From JAGQPD01 sp020426865 (GTDB lineage: Bacteria; Planctomycetota; Planctomycetia; Pirellulales; Pirellulaceae): a stretch of 64,000 bases of DNA. A model generated the notes under the pieces. That model searched no databases. It saw nothing but the letters and a program-made list of their open reading frames with translations, and was not told the DNA's origin. Numbering within the stretch: position 1 is the first letter of the stretch; each line of letters opens with the position of its first letter. This document shows positions 1 to 9,711 of the stretch, in pieces. A program made the position numbers and the translations under genes. The DNA lies in assembly GCA_041399065.1 (NCBI GenBank), contig JAWKTN010000005.1, positions 1-64,000 of the forward strand, in the 5' to 3' direction.

Positions 1-25
1 CCTGTCAACGCTGCGTTGCCGTATG

Positions 26-187
26 TGTGTCGGCCCTCCGGGCCTGGGCGCGGGGGAGCACGCCACCGGTGGCTGCGCCACCGGCAGAGGTTGTTGCGGC
101 CCTCCGGGCCTAAGGCCTGGAAGGCCTTAGGATCGATAAATCGAACGCCACCTCGTGCTCCCCGTCCCAGGGCCGAAGGCCCGACAC
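26..187. repeat. Large imperfect inverted repeat (cruciform-like)
   Basis: The two flanks are imperfect reverse complements. The left arm (26-60) carries GTGTCGG, GGGCC and GGGGAGCACG in that order; the right arm (154-187) carries their complements CGTGCTCCCC, GGGCC and CCGACAC. The interior holds nested small palindromes (CCACCGGTGG, and AAGGCC/GGCCTT around 112-128). This looks like a folded intergenic repeat of the MITE/REP type. No gene is visible in bases 1-378. Confidence 0.6.
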
Positions 188-378
188 AATTGCGTTACTG
201 TCCTGCGCCGGGATCGTACTCGTAATCGGCGTTGCGGCAAACAGCGTCAATCAAATGCTGGGTCGATGGATTCATTTTCCTCAACGTCGGTAGATCTGGC
301 GACCGCCGTTTGAGCCTTCGTCGTTCGACCTGACGCTAAGGCAAGATCGAAGCAGAGGGAGCCACCGGTCATCTCTGC

Positions 379-2142
379 CTACCGCTCGACTGTGATTGTT
401 GCCTTGACATATTCCGCGGCTTGGCCAATGGCCCGGCCCGTGACCGTGAACCGACCGGTCGTTTGATATTGAATGGCCGGGATATCCTGCCAGACAACCG
501 GCACCGGCATGACACCGGCTTGACCAAACGACAGATCGATGGTCGCCGGCAGTTCGGGTAACTGGCCGGGCATGGTCTTAACCGAAACTTGTGGCAGTTT
601 CTCCGCTCGTTCGCCGTAAACTTCCAACTCCGTCAGCGAGACAGAATGGAACAACGCGCCGTTGGGCTTTCCCCAAAAGGTCGCGCGAACCGCCTTCGTC
701 GTGACCGGAGAGAACGAGAGTTCCAGCCACTGATCAACGTCTGTCGGGTACCGTTCTACACTCACCGGCTGCCATCGACCTTCACCGTCCAAGTACTCCA
801 AGGTCCAGCGGGCAGGCATTCTGATCCAGTTGGTGTCCTGCCGGAATTGCAGGCCGACGCCGTTGACCCTCACCGGCGTTGGCCAGTCATATCGCACCCA
901 GTCGGATTCGACCTTGTTCTCGTTGCTGCGATAATTCCCCCACCAGTCAGGCGGTAACGTCGCGGTCTGAGGCTGCCCATCATTGAGCGCCCGTAGCGTC
1001 ATTGGCGGTTGCTCGGTGTGGGAGGCCGAAGCCTGTGCGTCACCAGCCAGGTTTCGCGTCAGTCTCAATGCCGGCGGCTCCTTCCAAGTCTGCTTGACCG
1101 GTAGAATGCGGTCTTCATCCCACGACACCCTGTCGATTGAGATCGATCGTCGGAAATGCCCGCCGCCTTTTGCGTCTTTCGTGTGGTACGTCGCCCACCA
1201 TTGACCGTTGTGCTCGATCATCGACGGGTGCACCGTCGTGGCGGAACTTCCGCTCAAGATGATGCCCTGATACTTCCAAGGGCCCATCGGCGAAGAGGCC
1301 GTAGCATAACCAATCGCGGCCTGATAGTTGGAAGGCGTCCACTTCGTGCCGCCAACTTTCCAGTCGTACAGCATGTAGTACGTGTCGCCACGCCTAAAGA
1401 CCCAAGGAGCCTCAAAGAAGCCATCGACTCCCGACAGGCGAACGTTCTCGCCAACGGTCTCGGTCATCGACGGCGCCAGCTTGATCACGCTAACGACCCA
1501 CCACGACCCCCAGTAAAGATAGACTTGACCGTCCGTGTCCTGAAACACATGCGGATCGATCAAGCTATTGCCGTGGCGACTTTCGCCAAACACATCCGGC
1601 CACGCCAGCAAGGGCTTGCCGATCGGATCGGTCCAGGGGCCGATCGGGCTGCCCGACACCGCGACCCCGATCGCCATCCGGTCCGGAACTTGGTCGTTCT
1701 TCCATTCAACGGGCACATACCAGTAGAAACGTCCATCAGCACCATGAGCAACCTGACCTGCAAAAGCGTTTCTGCCTGTCGCCCAGTCAAACACTTCGTC
1801 CGGGTTTAGGTTGTTGCGGTGCAGTTCCCACTCCCCCGACTCGGGATCATCGGTGGCCATGACGCCGTACTCGGCCATCACGAATCCTCCCACCCAACGA
1901 TCAGCCTGGTCGTTGCCGAAGTAGACATACAACTTGCCGCCAAACGAGAGCATTGCCCCGTCGGCCGAGTAATACGAACCATCGCCGATGATCGGATTTC
2001 CCGTGGACTGAAAGAGCTGTGGACGCGTTGTTTGTGCGCCGACACGGGACCCAACTGGGCCGATCAACAACAAAGCAACGGTCAGCCACACGCACGTCAA
2101 AATCACTGGCTGGGGCTCAGCTTTTTTCACAGCGACGCTCAA
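379..2142 (-). CDS. Secreted GH43-like glycosidase with C-terminal discoidin-like and Ig-like parts
   Basis: Predicted exported glycoside hydrolase of the five-bladed propeller GH43 type, likely acting on arabinose- or xylose-containing polysaccharide. Visible GH43 signatures, in order: an Asp in SADGAML (candidate base), SLIDPHVF with the pKa-setting Asp, and GFFEAPWVF with the candidate acid Glu followed by TYYMLYD. After the catalytic region comes a galactose-binding/discoidin-like stretch (WVRYDWPTPVRVNGVGLQFR, later LTELEVYGE) and a C-terminal Ig-like segment. The TTG start at 2142 is chosen because AAGGAG lies 9 bases upstream; it gives 587 aa with a signal peptide (hydrophobic run VILTCVWLTVALLLIG). 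A GTG at 2175 has no ribosome binding site. Substrate is not determinable from sequence. Confidence 0.8.
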   Translation of the reverse strand: MSVAVKKAEPQPVILTCVWLTVALLLIGPVGSRVGAQTTRPQLFQSTGNPIIGDGSYYSADGAMLSFGGKLYVYFGNDQADRWVGGFVMAEYGVMATDDPESGEWELHRNNLNPDEVFDWATGRNAFAGQVAHGADGRFYWYVPVEWKNDQVPDRMAIGVAVSGSPIGPWTDPIGKPLLAWPDVFGESRHGNSLIDPHVFQDTDGQVYLYWGSWWVVSVIKLAPSMTETVGENVRLSGVDGFFEAPWVFRRGDTYYMLYDWKVGGTKWTPSNYQAAIGYATASSPMGPWKYQGIILSGSSATTVHPSMIEHNGQWWATYHTKDAKGGGHFRRSISIDRVSWDEDRILPVKQTWKEPPALRLTRNLAGDAQASASHTEQPPMTLRALNDGQPQTATLPPDWWGNYRSNENKVESDWVRYDWPTPVRVNGVGLQFRQDTNWIRMPARWTLEYLDGEGRWQPVSVERYPTDVDQWLELSFSPVTTKAVRATFWGKPNGALFHSVSLTELEVYGERAEKLPQVSVKTMPGQLPELPATIDLSFGQAGVMPVPVVWQDIPAIQYQTTGRFTVTGRAIGQAAEYVKATITVER

Positions 2143-2656
2143 TATTGCGTACTCCTTTGTGCGGACTGGTCTCACTGGCCAAAACCGAACAAAGCATAGC
2201 AGAAAGGCCTGCTAGATTCCACGTCATGCTAGATCCCACGTCATGCGGTCGCACGCCGAGCCGATGCACCAATAATGGACCCGACTTTCCTCGCGGAGCA
2301 CTAACGGAACGCGTTGAGGGCGTACCGGGGCAAGAACTCTGTGACAACTCTATGACAGCTCGGTGCCGGTCTCGTCGCGCGGAACGTGCCGCCACCCGAG
2401 TGCGACTTCGGCAAACGGCGGTCCCACCACCGGATTGCCGGACATTGTCGGCCAATCGGCGCATTTTGTCGGAGGAGAAGACGGTACCGCGTCCCAGTGC
2501 GTAAAGGCTTCGGAGAAGTCACGCTACTTGACTTGGCGATTGGGGAAATCCAGGTGAGGCTGGCGAAGCGGCAAAACGGGCCGCGTCCCCGGAAGAAGTA
2601 TGATATAATCGGCAGAGGTATCCAAGTGAGTGATCACGCATTGGAGGAATCCGTCC
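2143..2656. other. Intergenic stretch with a 17-bp tandem duplication
   Basis: No convincing gene. The only structure seen is a direct duplication at 2211-2227 and 2228-2244 (GCTAGATTCCACGTCAT, second copy with one C for T), just upstream of the GH43-like gene. The plus-strand end leads into the Uma2 gene ribosome binding site. Confidence 0.5.
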
Positions 2657-3205
2657 ATGACCGATGCTCGAAAAGCGGCGCCGACAGGCTGGGACTACGC
2701 GGCTTACGCGGCAATTCCGTACGACGGGCGGCGACATGAGATCATTGGAGGAGACCATTTCGTGAATCCCGCACCAAGTCTGTATCATCAGCAAGTCTCG
2801 CGACGCATCCAGTTTCAGCTCTATGGCAGTATCGAGCTGCAAGAATTGGGCGTCGTTATCGACGCACCGGTCGACGTTCAACTGGGGCCACACGATATTG
2901 TCCAACCCGACCTGGTAGTCGTCACACGTGAGCGGAAGCACATCCTGACACCGATCAAGGTGAAAGGTACCCCCGACCTGATTATCGAAATACTCTCCCC
3001 ATCCAACTACGACCATGACCTGAAAACAAAACGGGAAATGTACCAGCGTTGCCGCGTCCCCGAATACTGGATCGTTTTTGCCGACGAGCATCAGGTCCTG
3101 CAATTGGTTTTGGCTGACGATGTCTACACGGAGCACGTCGAAACCGACTCGATCACGATGGCAGTCCCACCCGGCAAAAGTGTCAACTTGACCGAGGTCT
3201 GGTAG
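2657..3205 (+). CDS. Uma2 family protein (putative PD-(D/E)XK nuclease fold)
   Basis: Belongs to the Uma2/DUF820 family, which has a restriction-endonuclease-like fold, is abundant in cyanobacteria and planctomycetes, and has no settled function. The conserved core is visible: VQPDLVVV, then LIIEILSPSN, then DLKTKREMYQ and VPEYWIVF, which together supply the Asp, Glu and Lys of the nuclease-like site. The ATG at 2657 is used because GGAGGA (2643-2648) sits at normal spacing; an in-frame start nine codons upstream lacks one. About 182 aa, the family's usual size. It stands alone between two intergenic regions. A paralogue lies at 8864-9523. Confidence 0.85.
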   Translation: MTDARKAAPTGWDYAAYAAIPYDGRRHEIIGGDHFVNPAPSLYHQQVSRRIQFQLYGSIELQELGVVIDAPVDVQLGPHDIVQPDLVVVTRERKHILTPIKVKGTPDLIIEILSPSNYDHDLKTKREMYQRCRVPEYWIVFADEHQVLQLVLADDVYTEHVETDSITMAVPPGKSVNLTEVW

Positions 3206-3467
3206 GACAGAAAAGGGGTCAGGTGGGGCCGTTTTCCATTACAATGCGAAATAGGTACGATCCGTGACAACGCGAAACGCAATGACATTCGCAATTTCAC
3301 GCACCCGCAAGAACTCTGCACACAAGAACTTTGGTCGCCTCCCATTCCACCGGGAACGACGGAGAGGTTTGCGTGAGGCGCGGACGCGCAAAGGCCGCAA
3401 CGATACAAGCTCAACCACGACGTCACAGTTGATGCCGGTCTTCTCTCTACGATATGTGTCGCGACCT

Positions 3468-3576
3468 AATACCTCGAACGACAAAGTATTGCGCGATTGC
3501 CGGAGCTGTAAATACCTCGAACCACAAAGTATTGCGCGATTGCCGGTACTGTAAATACCTCGAACCACAAAGTAGA
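3468..3576 (+). repeat. 43-bp tandem repeat built on a 23-bp palindromic unit (2.5 copies)
   Basis: The palindromic unit (AATACCTCGAACCACA followed by AAGTATT, or a one-base variant) sits at 3468-3490, 3511-3533 and, degenerate, 3554-3576. Spacers are 20 bases and nearly identical (GCGCGATTGCCGG...CTGTA), giving a strict 43-bp period. The rest of 3206-3787 shows no supported gene; open frames there are low-complexity shadows. The same unit recurs at 8577-8642, 17033-17055 and 20545-20567. Confidence 0.85.
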
Positions 3577-3787
3577 TCGCTGATCCGCCATGCCAGAACA
3601 GCACCGAAGTCGGCGTCGGTAGCAAGCATCCATGCGGATAACCACGCAGATGTCCGATCCGTTTTTTGGATATTCGCGTCGCCATGGGCGATCGTGACGA
3701 CTTCGTCACCGTCGTGCTTTCCTTCGCTAGGCGACACCGCTCGAAGCCATCGCCCCCCATCATCCTGCTCACTTTTTTCCGTGCCCC

Positions 3788-3816
3788 TTGACGCGCCTAC
3801 AAGTCGTCGGTATGCT
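3788..3816 (+). promoter_or_regulatory. Sigma-70-type promoter of the blaI-like gene
   Basis: TTGACG at 3788-3793 and TATGCT at 3811-3816 are separated by exactly 17 bases. They lie about 57 bases upstream of the repressor start codon, with the palindromic operator candidate directly downstream. Confidence 0.6.
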
Positions 3817-3818
3817 TA

Positions 3819-3833
3819 CCTACGCTACGTAGG
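3819..3833 (+). promoter_or_regulatory. Candidate BlaI/MecI-type operator
   Basis: CCTACG-CTA-CGTAGG is a perfect 6-bp inverted repeat with a 3-base centre, placed 2 bases after the -10 box. Known BlaI/MecI operators are similar TACA/TGTA-type dyads overlapping the start site, so autorepression by the downstream BlaI-like protein is inferred. Confidence 0.55.
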
Positions 3834-3873
3834 CATTGTACATGAAGTAGGGCGTGATTTCGCGGGAGAAGTG

Positions 3874-4317
3874 ATGAACCCAAACGATTCCGGCCCGCTG
3901 ACGGCGGCACAGCGGGAGATCATGGAGATTGTCTGGCTGCGGGGCGAAGTGACCGTGGCTGAGGTGCGCGACGAGCTTTCGGGCCATCGTCCGGTCGCTC
4001 GCAATACCGTGCAGACGATGATGGTACGACTGGAAGAACGTGGCTGGCTGGCCCATCGCGAGGACGGTCGGACGTTTGTTTATTCGGCAGCCAAACCGAG
4101 AGCGGCTTCTCTTGGGGCGCGCGTCTGGCAGTTTGTCGACCGGTTTTTTGCCGGATCGCCCGAACAGATGGTCAACGCTCTATTGGAATATCGTGGTCTT
4201 TCTGACGACGAAGCCGATCGAATTCGAACGATGATTTCCGCCGCCGAACATGAACCAAGACAGGTTCCGCAAGATGCTCCTCGAAAATCGAGCAAGAAGA
4301 GGTCGAGGCGACGATAG
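3874..4317 (+). CDS. blaI: BlaI/MecI family transcriptional repressor
   Basis: Winged-helix repressor of the BlaI/MecI family, which is normally inactivated by a cognate BlaR1-type membrane protease. The typical sequence is visible: LTAAQREIMEIVW, VAEVRDEL, VARNTVQTMMVRLEERGWL (recognition helix) and the wing HREDGRTFVYSA. It is about 147 aa, slightly longer than usual because of a basic, Lys/Arg-rich C-terminal tail. The ATG at 3874 follows GGGAG at close spacing; GTG at 3871 is an alternative. The next gene, 80 bases on, is a BlaR1-type protein, so the two form a sensor/repressor pair. No beta-lactamase is nearby, so the regulon is unknown. Confidence 0.9.
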   Translation: MNPNDSGPLTAAQREIMEIVWLRGEVTVAEVRDELSGHRPVARNTVQTMMVRLEERGWLAHREDGRTFVYSAAKPRAASLGARVWQFVDRFFAGSPEQMVNALLEYRGLSDDEADRIRTMISAAEHEPRQVPQDAPRKSSKKRSRRR

Positions 4318-4396
4318 GCATCCGCCATCGCATCGTAGATCGTCGCGGGCGGGACATGAGGGTGAACGGTATCCACAACAGATAAGGGTCGCTAAC

Positions 4397-7300
4397 ATGA
4401 ATGCGTTCATCGCCGCTTGGACAGCAAATGTGCTCGTCCAATTCACATCTCTGGCGGCCGTAGGGTTATTCACGGCAATACTCTGGCGACGGATTCCCGC
4501 TGTGCGGAATGCACTGCTGTTGGCTGTCTCGGTTTTGTCGCTGATTGCACCGATCGTGACCGCTACATTGTTGGCCACGAATCTATGTGTCGTCCAATGG
4601 GACGTCAGTCAAGCCAAGGACATAGCCCCACTAGCTACAAACCACAATCGGTCCGTAGCTTCGCCAACGCCCGCCAGCAATGCCTTGCACGACGATCCGA
4701 ACGACTCCGTCATAGCCCTCCATGGCGCTGAAGGGAACAATGTGTTCACTTCGCGGGGGCCACATCCATCGCATGCGGGAACGACCGCATCTGCAGGGAC
4801 CGACCATTCGGCACAAAGCCACACAGACCCGACGCTGAATGATTCAATGTCGCCATTGAACAACAAGCGGCGCGGAGCGGACATGCTGGCGGATTCCAAT
4901 TTGGCCAATGGCCAGCATGTCGCGTCGATTCGCGGGCACCTGGTGCCACAGCGACTGCTGAGTGCAGCGAGCGTGCTGGGATGGATTTGGTTGATAGGGA
5001 CCGTTGTGTTCGGCGGGCGACTTGTCATCGACAGCTGCCGATTGCGCCGACTGTTGGTTCGCGCGCAGCGAGCACACCATACCGAACTCCAACGGATCGT
5101 GAAACGCGTAACCCGCGAACTTCGGTTGCATCACGCGCCAGACATTCTCGTTTCGGCGGACGCCTCTGGGCCGTTTTCCGCCGGTCTGTGGCGACCGACG
5201 ATCGTCTTGCCGATATGGCTGCCGCGGCGGGCCTCATCGGAGCATTTGCGTGACGTGATCGTACACGAAATCGCCCACATAATCCGTCGTGACCAACGCA
5301 CGGTCCTGCTGCAAAACGTGATGGCCGTTTGTTATTGGCTTCACCCGTTTGTGCATGTCTTGAATCGCGAATTGGCGCGGGCACGAGAAGAATTGTGTGA
5401 CAACTACGTGCTGGATACGACAAACGCGCCGTCGTATGGGCGCACGCTGTTGTCCATGGCGGAGTTGATATCTGCGCCGAGAGCAATACCAGGTGCGGTT
5501 GGCTTGTTCAGTTCGAACTGGAGACTTGAATCCCGCATTGCGGGGCTCTTGGACGCTGGCCGTAGCCGAAAGCTTCGCCTGTCCACGTGGGCAAACAGTG
5601 TCGTGTTCACGTTCATCGCGGCGATTGGCGCAATCGCCGTAACTGCGACAATTCAGGTTGCTGGCGAGCAACAACCACACGATGCCACGGCCGCGGCAAC
5701 GGAACCGGAGGCGGCAGGGTCGACGTTGTCGATTGCAACTGGCCCCACGCTACGCGGACACGGACAAGACACAGAGATGTTGATCCGGGCACGCGTTGTG
5801 AGTACCGACGGGCAACAGACGGGCAACGTTGACGTTACGGCAGTCCAAACGATGCAGTTTAGTCGCAAGCCACTGGAAGTACACAAGCAAGGAGAGTGGT
5901 TCGAGGCCTGGGTGCCGATCGGTGACAGCCAATGGTTCATCTTGGATTTGTCGGCACATACAAAGGACGGTCGTCAGCGTGCAACGCAGCGAATCCCGAT
6001 TTGGGAATTGCGTCAGGCGGCAATGAGCAACGTGAACTTGACACTAAGACCGGCAAATCGTTTGGTGAAAGTCTCCGTCACCAGGAATTCGCTCGCAATG
6101 CCCGATGCCCACATCGTTGTCGAGACTTCGATGGGACTCCCGTCGCGGGCAACGACGGATAACAATGGCGTCGCTACATTTTCCATGCTGCCGGACGAAG
6201 CGTTGCAACAGATGACGGCGTGGACCGATGATTACTTGATTGGTGGCTATTCGTTTTCACGCAAACCGAATCGTGACCCTTTGGGAACGGAATTTGAAAT
6301 TGAACTGGACGAATGCCGCCTGCAGACGTTCCGCTTCTTGCATGTTGACAACGGAGCACCCGTGGCGAACGTTGAGTTTGACTTGGTGGTCGGTACGGGC
6401 GATCCGAATTACAATTTTGCCGCCGTCCCGCACACGTTTCCTGGTTGTCGGATGACGACCGACGCCCACGGCGAAGCCGATTTTCGCTGGTTCCCCAACT
6501 GGAAGTCGCACGGTGCGTATGTCGAAATTGTCGATCCGCATTGGGCGCGGGTAGACCAGGAGCTGACGACGACCGCCGACGGCGTGCTGGTGGTGAGGCT
6601 CAAGCCGCGTGTGGAGCGAAAGCGATTTGTTGGCAAAGTCGAGGCGGTGGACGGCATATCGGTGGGTGGCTTGAATTTGCAGGTGCGGTCGTTCCAGGGG
6701 GAAGAGCAAAGACGTTCGGATCACCTCAGTCCGTTCACCGACGCCAATGGCAATTTTGAAGCGGAAGTAATTCCGGGCGCAACGTATTGCGTCTGTGTCA
6801 ACGATGATCTGGTTGCCAGCAATACGATCGACTTGATTCCCTTCGATCCAGCAACGGGACGATCCAAAGCGGCGAAGTTAACGGCATCTGAAGGGGAAGC
6901 GATCGAAGTCGAAGTGACGTCGGGGGACACCCGACGACCGATGGTCGGCACAACGATCTACTGCCGGGTTGTTCACAACTTTTCATGGTCAGAGAACGGC
7001 CAAGTCGAAAACGGAAGTGGTGGGAGAATGTGGAGCGTTCAGACGGACGAAAACGGAGTAGCACGAACGCGCGCAATCGCGGGAGCAAAACTCGAAGTGA
7101 GTGCCTATACGCAGGAGTGGCGGTCCGAGGAACGTGAGTTGACGGTAGCACAAAATGAACCAACCGTGATTAACTTCCATCGAAAGCTGGATGAAGAACG
7201 TATCGTGCGTGGGCAACTTGTCGTCGCCGACGGAGTAGATGCTGCGATTGCCGGCGCTGAAGTGTATTTTGGTTCGATTGATGGCGAGACCGACGAGACG

Positions 7301-8560
7301 GGTCAGGTAGCGACTGACGCGGAAGGGTATTTCGAGTTCAAAACGCGGGCCATCCAAGTCGGGCTACTCGCCTATTCGGCAGACGGCAAGGCCGCCGGGG
7401 TATTGAAACCCGAAACACTCGAGTCGCCGCTGACGGTAACGATGCTACCGACTACCAACTATCGTGGCCAGCTGGTGGCTGGTACGGGTGAACCGATCGG
7501 AAATCATCCGATGAGGCTAAACCCTACCGTCGAGGGCGAGCGGCGAATGAACGTCAACTTTTTTGCTGGGTTCCGTACAAAAGACTTTGAAACCCGCACC
7601 GACGCGGACGGGAACTTTGAACTTCAGTGCTTACCAACCGGCGTGCTGCTACGTCTGTTTGCCGATTCGCTGAACGGCGAAAACCACGATACGTACATTG
7701 ATGACATTACACTGCAGCCGAATGTGACTCTCCCTCGCCAAGTCCACCGAGTTCGCCGCGGCAACGACGGCGATGATCGGCCGTTGCCGGAAAGGTATGC
7801 GGCTGTCTTACGCGACGCGAAGCTCAATGGCTACCACCTGCTGGTGATTGTGTTCGAAAAGGCGGCGGAGGATTTTGTTGGTCGCCACCTATTGGATTAT
7901 CAGCGCACGCGTGAGGCAATGTCCTATATGGAACTCAAAGTGAGCAATGCAAATGTCACTGACGAGTTAGCGCGCAAGTTCGTCGATCTCAATGGTTGGC
8001 CCCAACCGAAACAAGGCGAGGTATTTGTCTGTGCGCTAGATGGCAACGGCAAGGAGATCGGGCGGAAAGTGCTGACGTTGCGGGATGACAAAGCCGATGA
8101 GCAAGCAGCGAAATTTCTCAGGCAACACGCGCCGACGCCAGCCGACGCACGCGCCAAATGGGACGCGGCGTTCGCCGAGGCACGACTGAGTGGCCGCAAG
8201 GTCATGGCACGTGTCGGTCAGCGGTATTGTGGTCCATGCTTCCGGCTGTCGCGGTGGCTGGACGACCATCGTGACGTGTTGGAACGCGACTACGTGCAAT
8301 TGAAAGTCGACAATCTTTTGGACGAACACGGGATGGAATTATCGCAACGAATCATCGGCAATCACGAGAACCCGGGCGTACCATTCGTTACGATCTTCGA
8401 TGCAGATCAGAATCGGTTGATCGATAGTGCATCGCCCACGGGCAACATCGGCTTTCCCGCCAACGCCCGCGAGCTGGATCATTTCCGCACGATGCTCATG
8501 GAAACCAGGTCGACACTTGCCGAATCGGATGTGGACGCTGTTGTTTCTGCAATTGAATAG
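4397..8560 (+). CDS. BlaR1-type M56 metallopeptidase fused to Ig/regulatory-like repeats and a thioredoxin domain
   Basis: About 1387 aa, more than twice the length of classical BlaR1. Order: N-terminal membrane helices (two near residues 10-65, another near 195-215), cytoplasmic M56 zinc protease site HEIAH (H290, E291, H294), further core with ELARAREELCDNYV, a last helix near 410-430, then a long extracytoplasmic region of repeated beta-sandwich, carboxypeptidase-regulatory-like units, and finally a thioredoxin-like domain with the redox pair C1278-G-P-C1281 followed by NPGVPFVTIFD. The ATG at 4397 follows AAGGG. The paired BlaI-like repressor lies upstream. By family knowledge the protease would cleave the repressor on a signal. 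The signal, and why an outside redox domain is attached, are unknown. Confidence 0.85.
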   Translation: MNAFIAAWTANVLVQFTSLAAVGLFTAILWRRIPAVRNALLLAVSVLSLIAPIVTATLLATNLCVVQWDVSQAKDIAPLATNHNRSVASPTPASNALHDDPNDSVIALHGAEGNNVFTSRGPHPSHAGTTASAGTDHSAQSHTDPTLNDSMSPLNNKRRGADMLADSNLANGQHVASIRGHLVPQRLLSAASVLGWIWLIGTVVFGGRLVIDSCRLRRLLVRAQRAHHTELQRIVKRVTRELRLHHAPDILVSADASGPFSAGLWRPTIVLPIWLPRRASSEHLRDVIVHEIAHIIRRDQRTVLLQNVMAVCYWLHPFVHVLNRELARAREELCDNYVLDTTNAPSYGRTLLSMAELISAPRAIPGAVGLFSSNWRLESRIAGLLDAGRSRKLRLSTWANSVVFTFIAAIGAIAVTATIQVAGEQQPHDATAAATEPEAAGSTLSIATGPTLRGHGQDTEMLIRARVVSTDGQQTGNVDVTAVQTMQFSRKPLEVHKQGEWFEAWVPIGDSQWFILDLSAHTKDGRQRATQRIPIWELRQAAMSNVNLTLRPANRLVKVSVTRNSLAMPDAHIVVETSMGLPSRATTDNNGVATFSMLPDEALQQMTAWTDDYLIGGYSFSRKPNRDPLGTEFEIELDECRLQTFRFLHVDNGAPVANVEFDLVVGTGDPNYNFAAVPHTFPGCRMTTDAHGEADFRWFPNWKSHGAYVEIVDPHWARVDQELTTTADGVLVVRLKPRVERKRFVGKVEAVDGISVGGLNLQVRSFQGEEQRRSDHLSPFTDANGNFEAEVIPGATYCVCVNDDLVASNTIDLIPFDPATGRSKAAKLTASEGEAIEVEVTSGDTRRPMVGTTIYCRVVHNFSWSENGQVENGSGGRMWSVQTDENGVARTRAIAGAKLEVSAYTQEWRSEERELTVAQNEPTVINFHRKLDEERIVRGQLVVADGVDAAIAGAEVYFGSIDGETDETGQVATDAEGYFEFKTRAIQVGLLAYSADGKAAGVLKPETLESPLTVTMLPTTNYRGQLVAGTGEPIGNHPMRLNPTVEGERRMNVNFFAGFRTKDFETRTDADGNFELQCLPTGVLLRLFADSLNGENHDTYIDDITLQPNVTLPRQVHRVRRGNDGDDRPLPERYAAVLRDAKLNGYHLLVIVFEKAAEDFVGRHLLDYQRTREAMSYMELKVSNANVTDELARKFVDLNGWPQPKQGEVFVCALDGNGKEIGRKVLTLRDDKADEQAAKFLRQHAPTPADARAKWDAAFAEARLSGRKVMARVGQRYCGPCFRLSRWLDDHRDVLERDYVQLKVDNLLDEHGMELSQRIIGNHENPGVPFVTIFDADQNRLIDSASPTGNIGFPANARELDHFRTMLMETRSTLAESDVDAVVSAIE

Positions 8561-8576
8561 ATGTGGCTATGCGCTT

Positions 8577-8642
8577 AATACCTCGAACCACATAGTATTA
8601 GGGTGGCAATTGGTGTTCCAATACCTCGAACCACATAGTATT
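8577..8642 (+). repeat. Two 23-bp palindromic repeats at 43-bp spacing
   Basis: Units at 8577-8599 and 8620-8642 (AATACCTCGAACCACA then TAGTATT) separated by 20 bases, again a 43-bp period. The 20-base spacer differs from that at 3491-3510. The remainder of 8561-8863 contains no supported gene. Confidence 0.85.
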
Positions 8643-8863
8643 AGGTTATTCTGCCTTGGTGCAACTTCCGATGTTCGAATCCGCGACCGCGTTTGGCGTG
8701 ACCGCGGTGTGTCGACAGTTCGGGCTTGGCGGTCGCCCGGGCTCTCTGTGCCTCTGTGGCTCCGCGAGACAATCTAACCGCGAGCCAAACGGTTTCGCCG
8801 ATTTTGGAGAGCAACTCTTGGTCAATCAGCTTGATGCTTCCGGAGTGGTCGGTGTTTTCCCAG

Positions 8864-9523
8864 CTACGGGTTTGGCTGACGGTCGAGTTCCGAGAAAAGT
8901 TCGGCGAGATCGATGTCCAAACCGGGGAGAACATCGCCGCCGCTCAGTTTTCCACTGTCGTCGAGAACAACGTAATCCGTGATACTCGTGTAAGCGGCCA
9001 CGCTCCGTTCTCGCGGATCGACCATCCAGACGAGCCGTACTCCGGCGTGAAAGTACTCGCGACGCTTACGCGACATCTCGGCGAGTGTATTTTCCAGGCT
9101 AAGAATCTCAACCGCTAGATCGGGAACGCATTCCGGAATGCTCGCATCGGGCATGCGGCGATTTGGCAACCGGACCCAGGAGAAAAAAGCTACATCCGGA
9201 CCGCGGACCAACGACCCAAGAATGCGCACGAATCCATCAGGGCCCGACACAAGCCCCAAGTTCCTTGCGTTTACAAACGCTCGCAACATGCTCCCCAAGG
9301 CCAACGCGATCAGCGACTCTTGGCATCCCATTGCTTTCTCCACCAGCGTTCCATCCACAAGCTCGCACAATCGCCCCATCTCAATCTCGCGCTGTACGTC
9401 ATTGAGGGTCGCGCTGCCGGGCGCTGGAGACCGGTAAATACGGTCGATCGAGATGCCGCCCAACTCGACGAGAACGTCGCTCAACGATCCGGCAACTGCG
9501 CCATTGGAAACAACATAAGACAT
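8864..9523 (-). CDS. Uma2 family protein (putative PD-(D/E)XK nuclease fold)
   Basis: Second Uma2/DUF820 paralogue, about 219 aa. Core motifs: MGRLCELVDGTLVEKAMG near residue 50, GPDVAFFSW, VPDLAVEILS (Asp and Glu of the site), then EMSRKRREYFHAGVRLVWMVDP. The ATG at 9523 is preferred because AAGGAAG lies just upstream; longer in-frame versions reach back to 9694 without a binding site. It has an N-terminal extension of about 40 residues compared with the copy at 2657. It is convergent with the M56 gene. Function unknown. Confidence 0.85.
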   Translation of the reverse strand: MSYVVSNGAVAGSLSDVLVELGGISIDRIYRSPAPGSATLNDVQREIEMGRLCELVDGTLVEKAMGCQESLIALALGSMLRAFVNARNLGLVSGPDGFVRILGSLVRGPDVAFFSWVRLPNRRMPDASIPECVPDLAVEILSLENTLAEMSRKRREYFHAGVRLVWMVDPRERSVAAYTSITDYVVLDDSGKLSGGDVLPGLDIDLAELFSELDRQPNP

Positions 9524-9711
9524 AATCTTCCTTCTTTCGGACCTGGAGGCACTGCCATGATCGTCCGCAAGTGATCCCTTGGCAACTGCAGTCAACTCAC
9601 AGGTTATCCGGCCAGGCGTGGAACATTGGCGCCCTGCCCCGACGGCATTATGATCATAAAGCACGATGTTGTGCCGGAATCCGTTCATGCCCATACCTGG
9701 AGAGCACTTCC

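Noticed and set aside
3468..3576. Possible small CRISPR array (23-bp repeat, 20-bp spacer)
   Set aside because: Spacers within the cluster are nearly identical, repeats are palindromic throughout, only 2-3 units, and no cas genes. A tandem REP-type repeat explains it better.
3454..3873. N-terminal extension of the BlaI-like protein
   Set aside because: The extension reads through the palindromic repeats and the promoter; the well-placed ATG at 3874 matches the family start.
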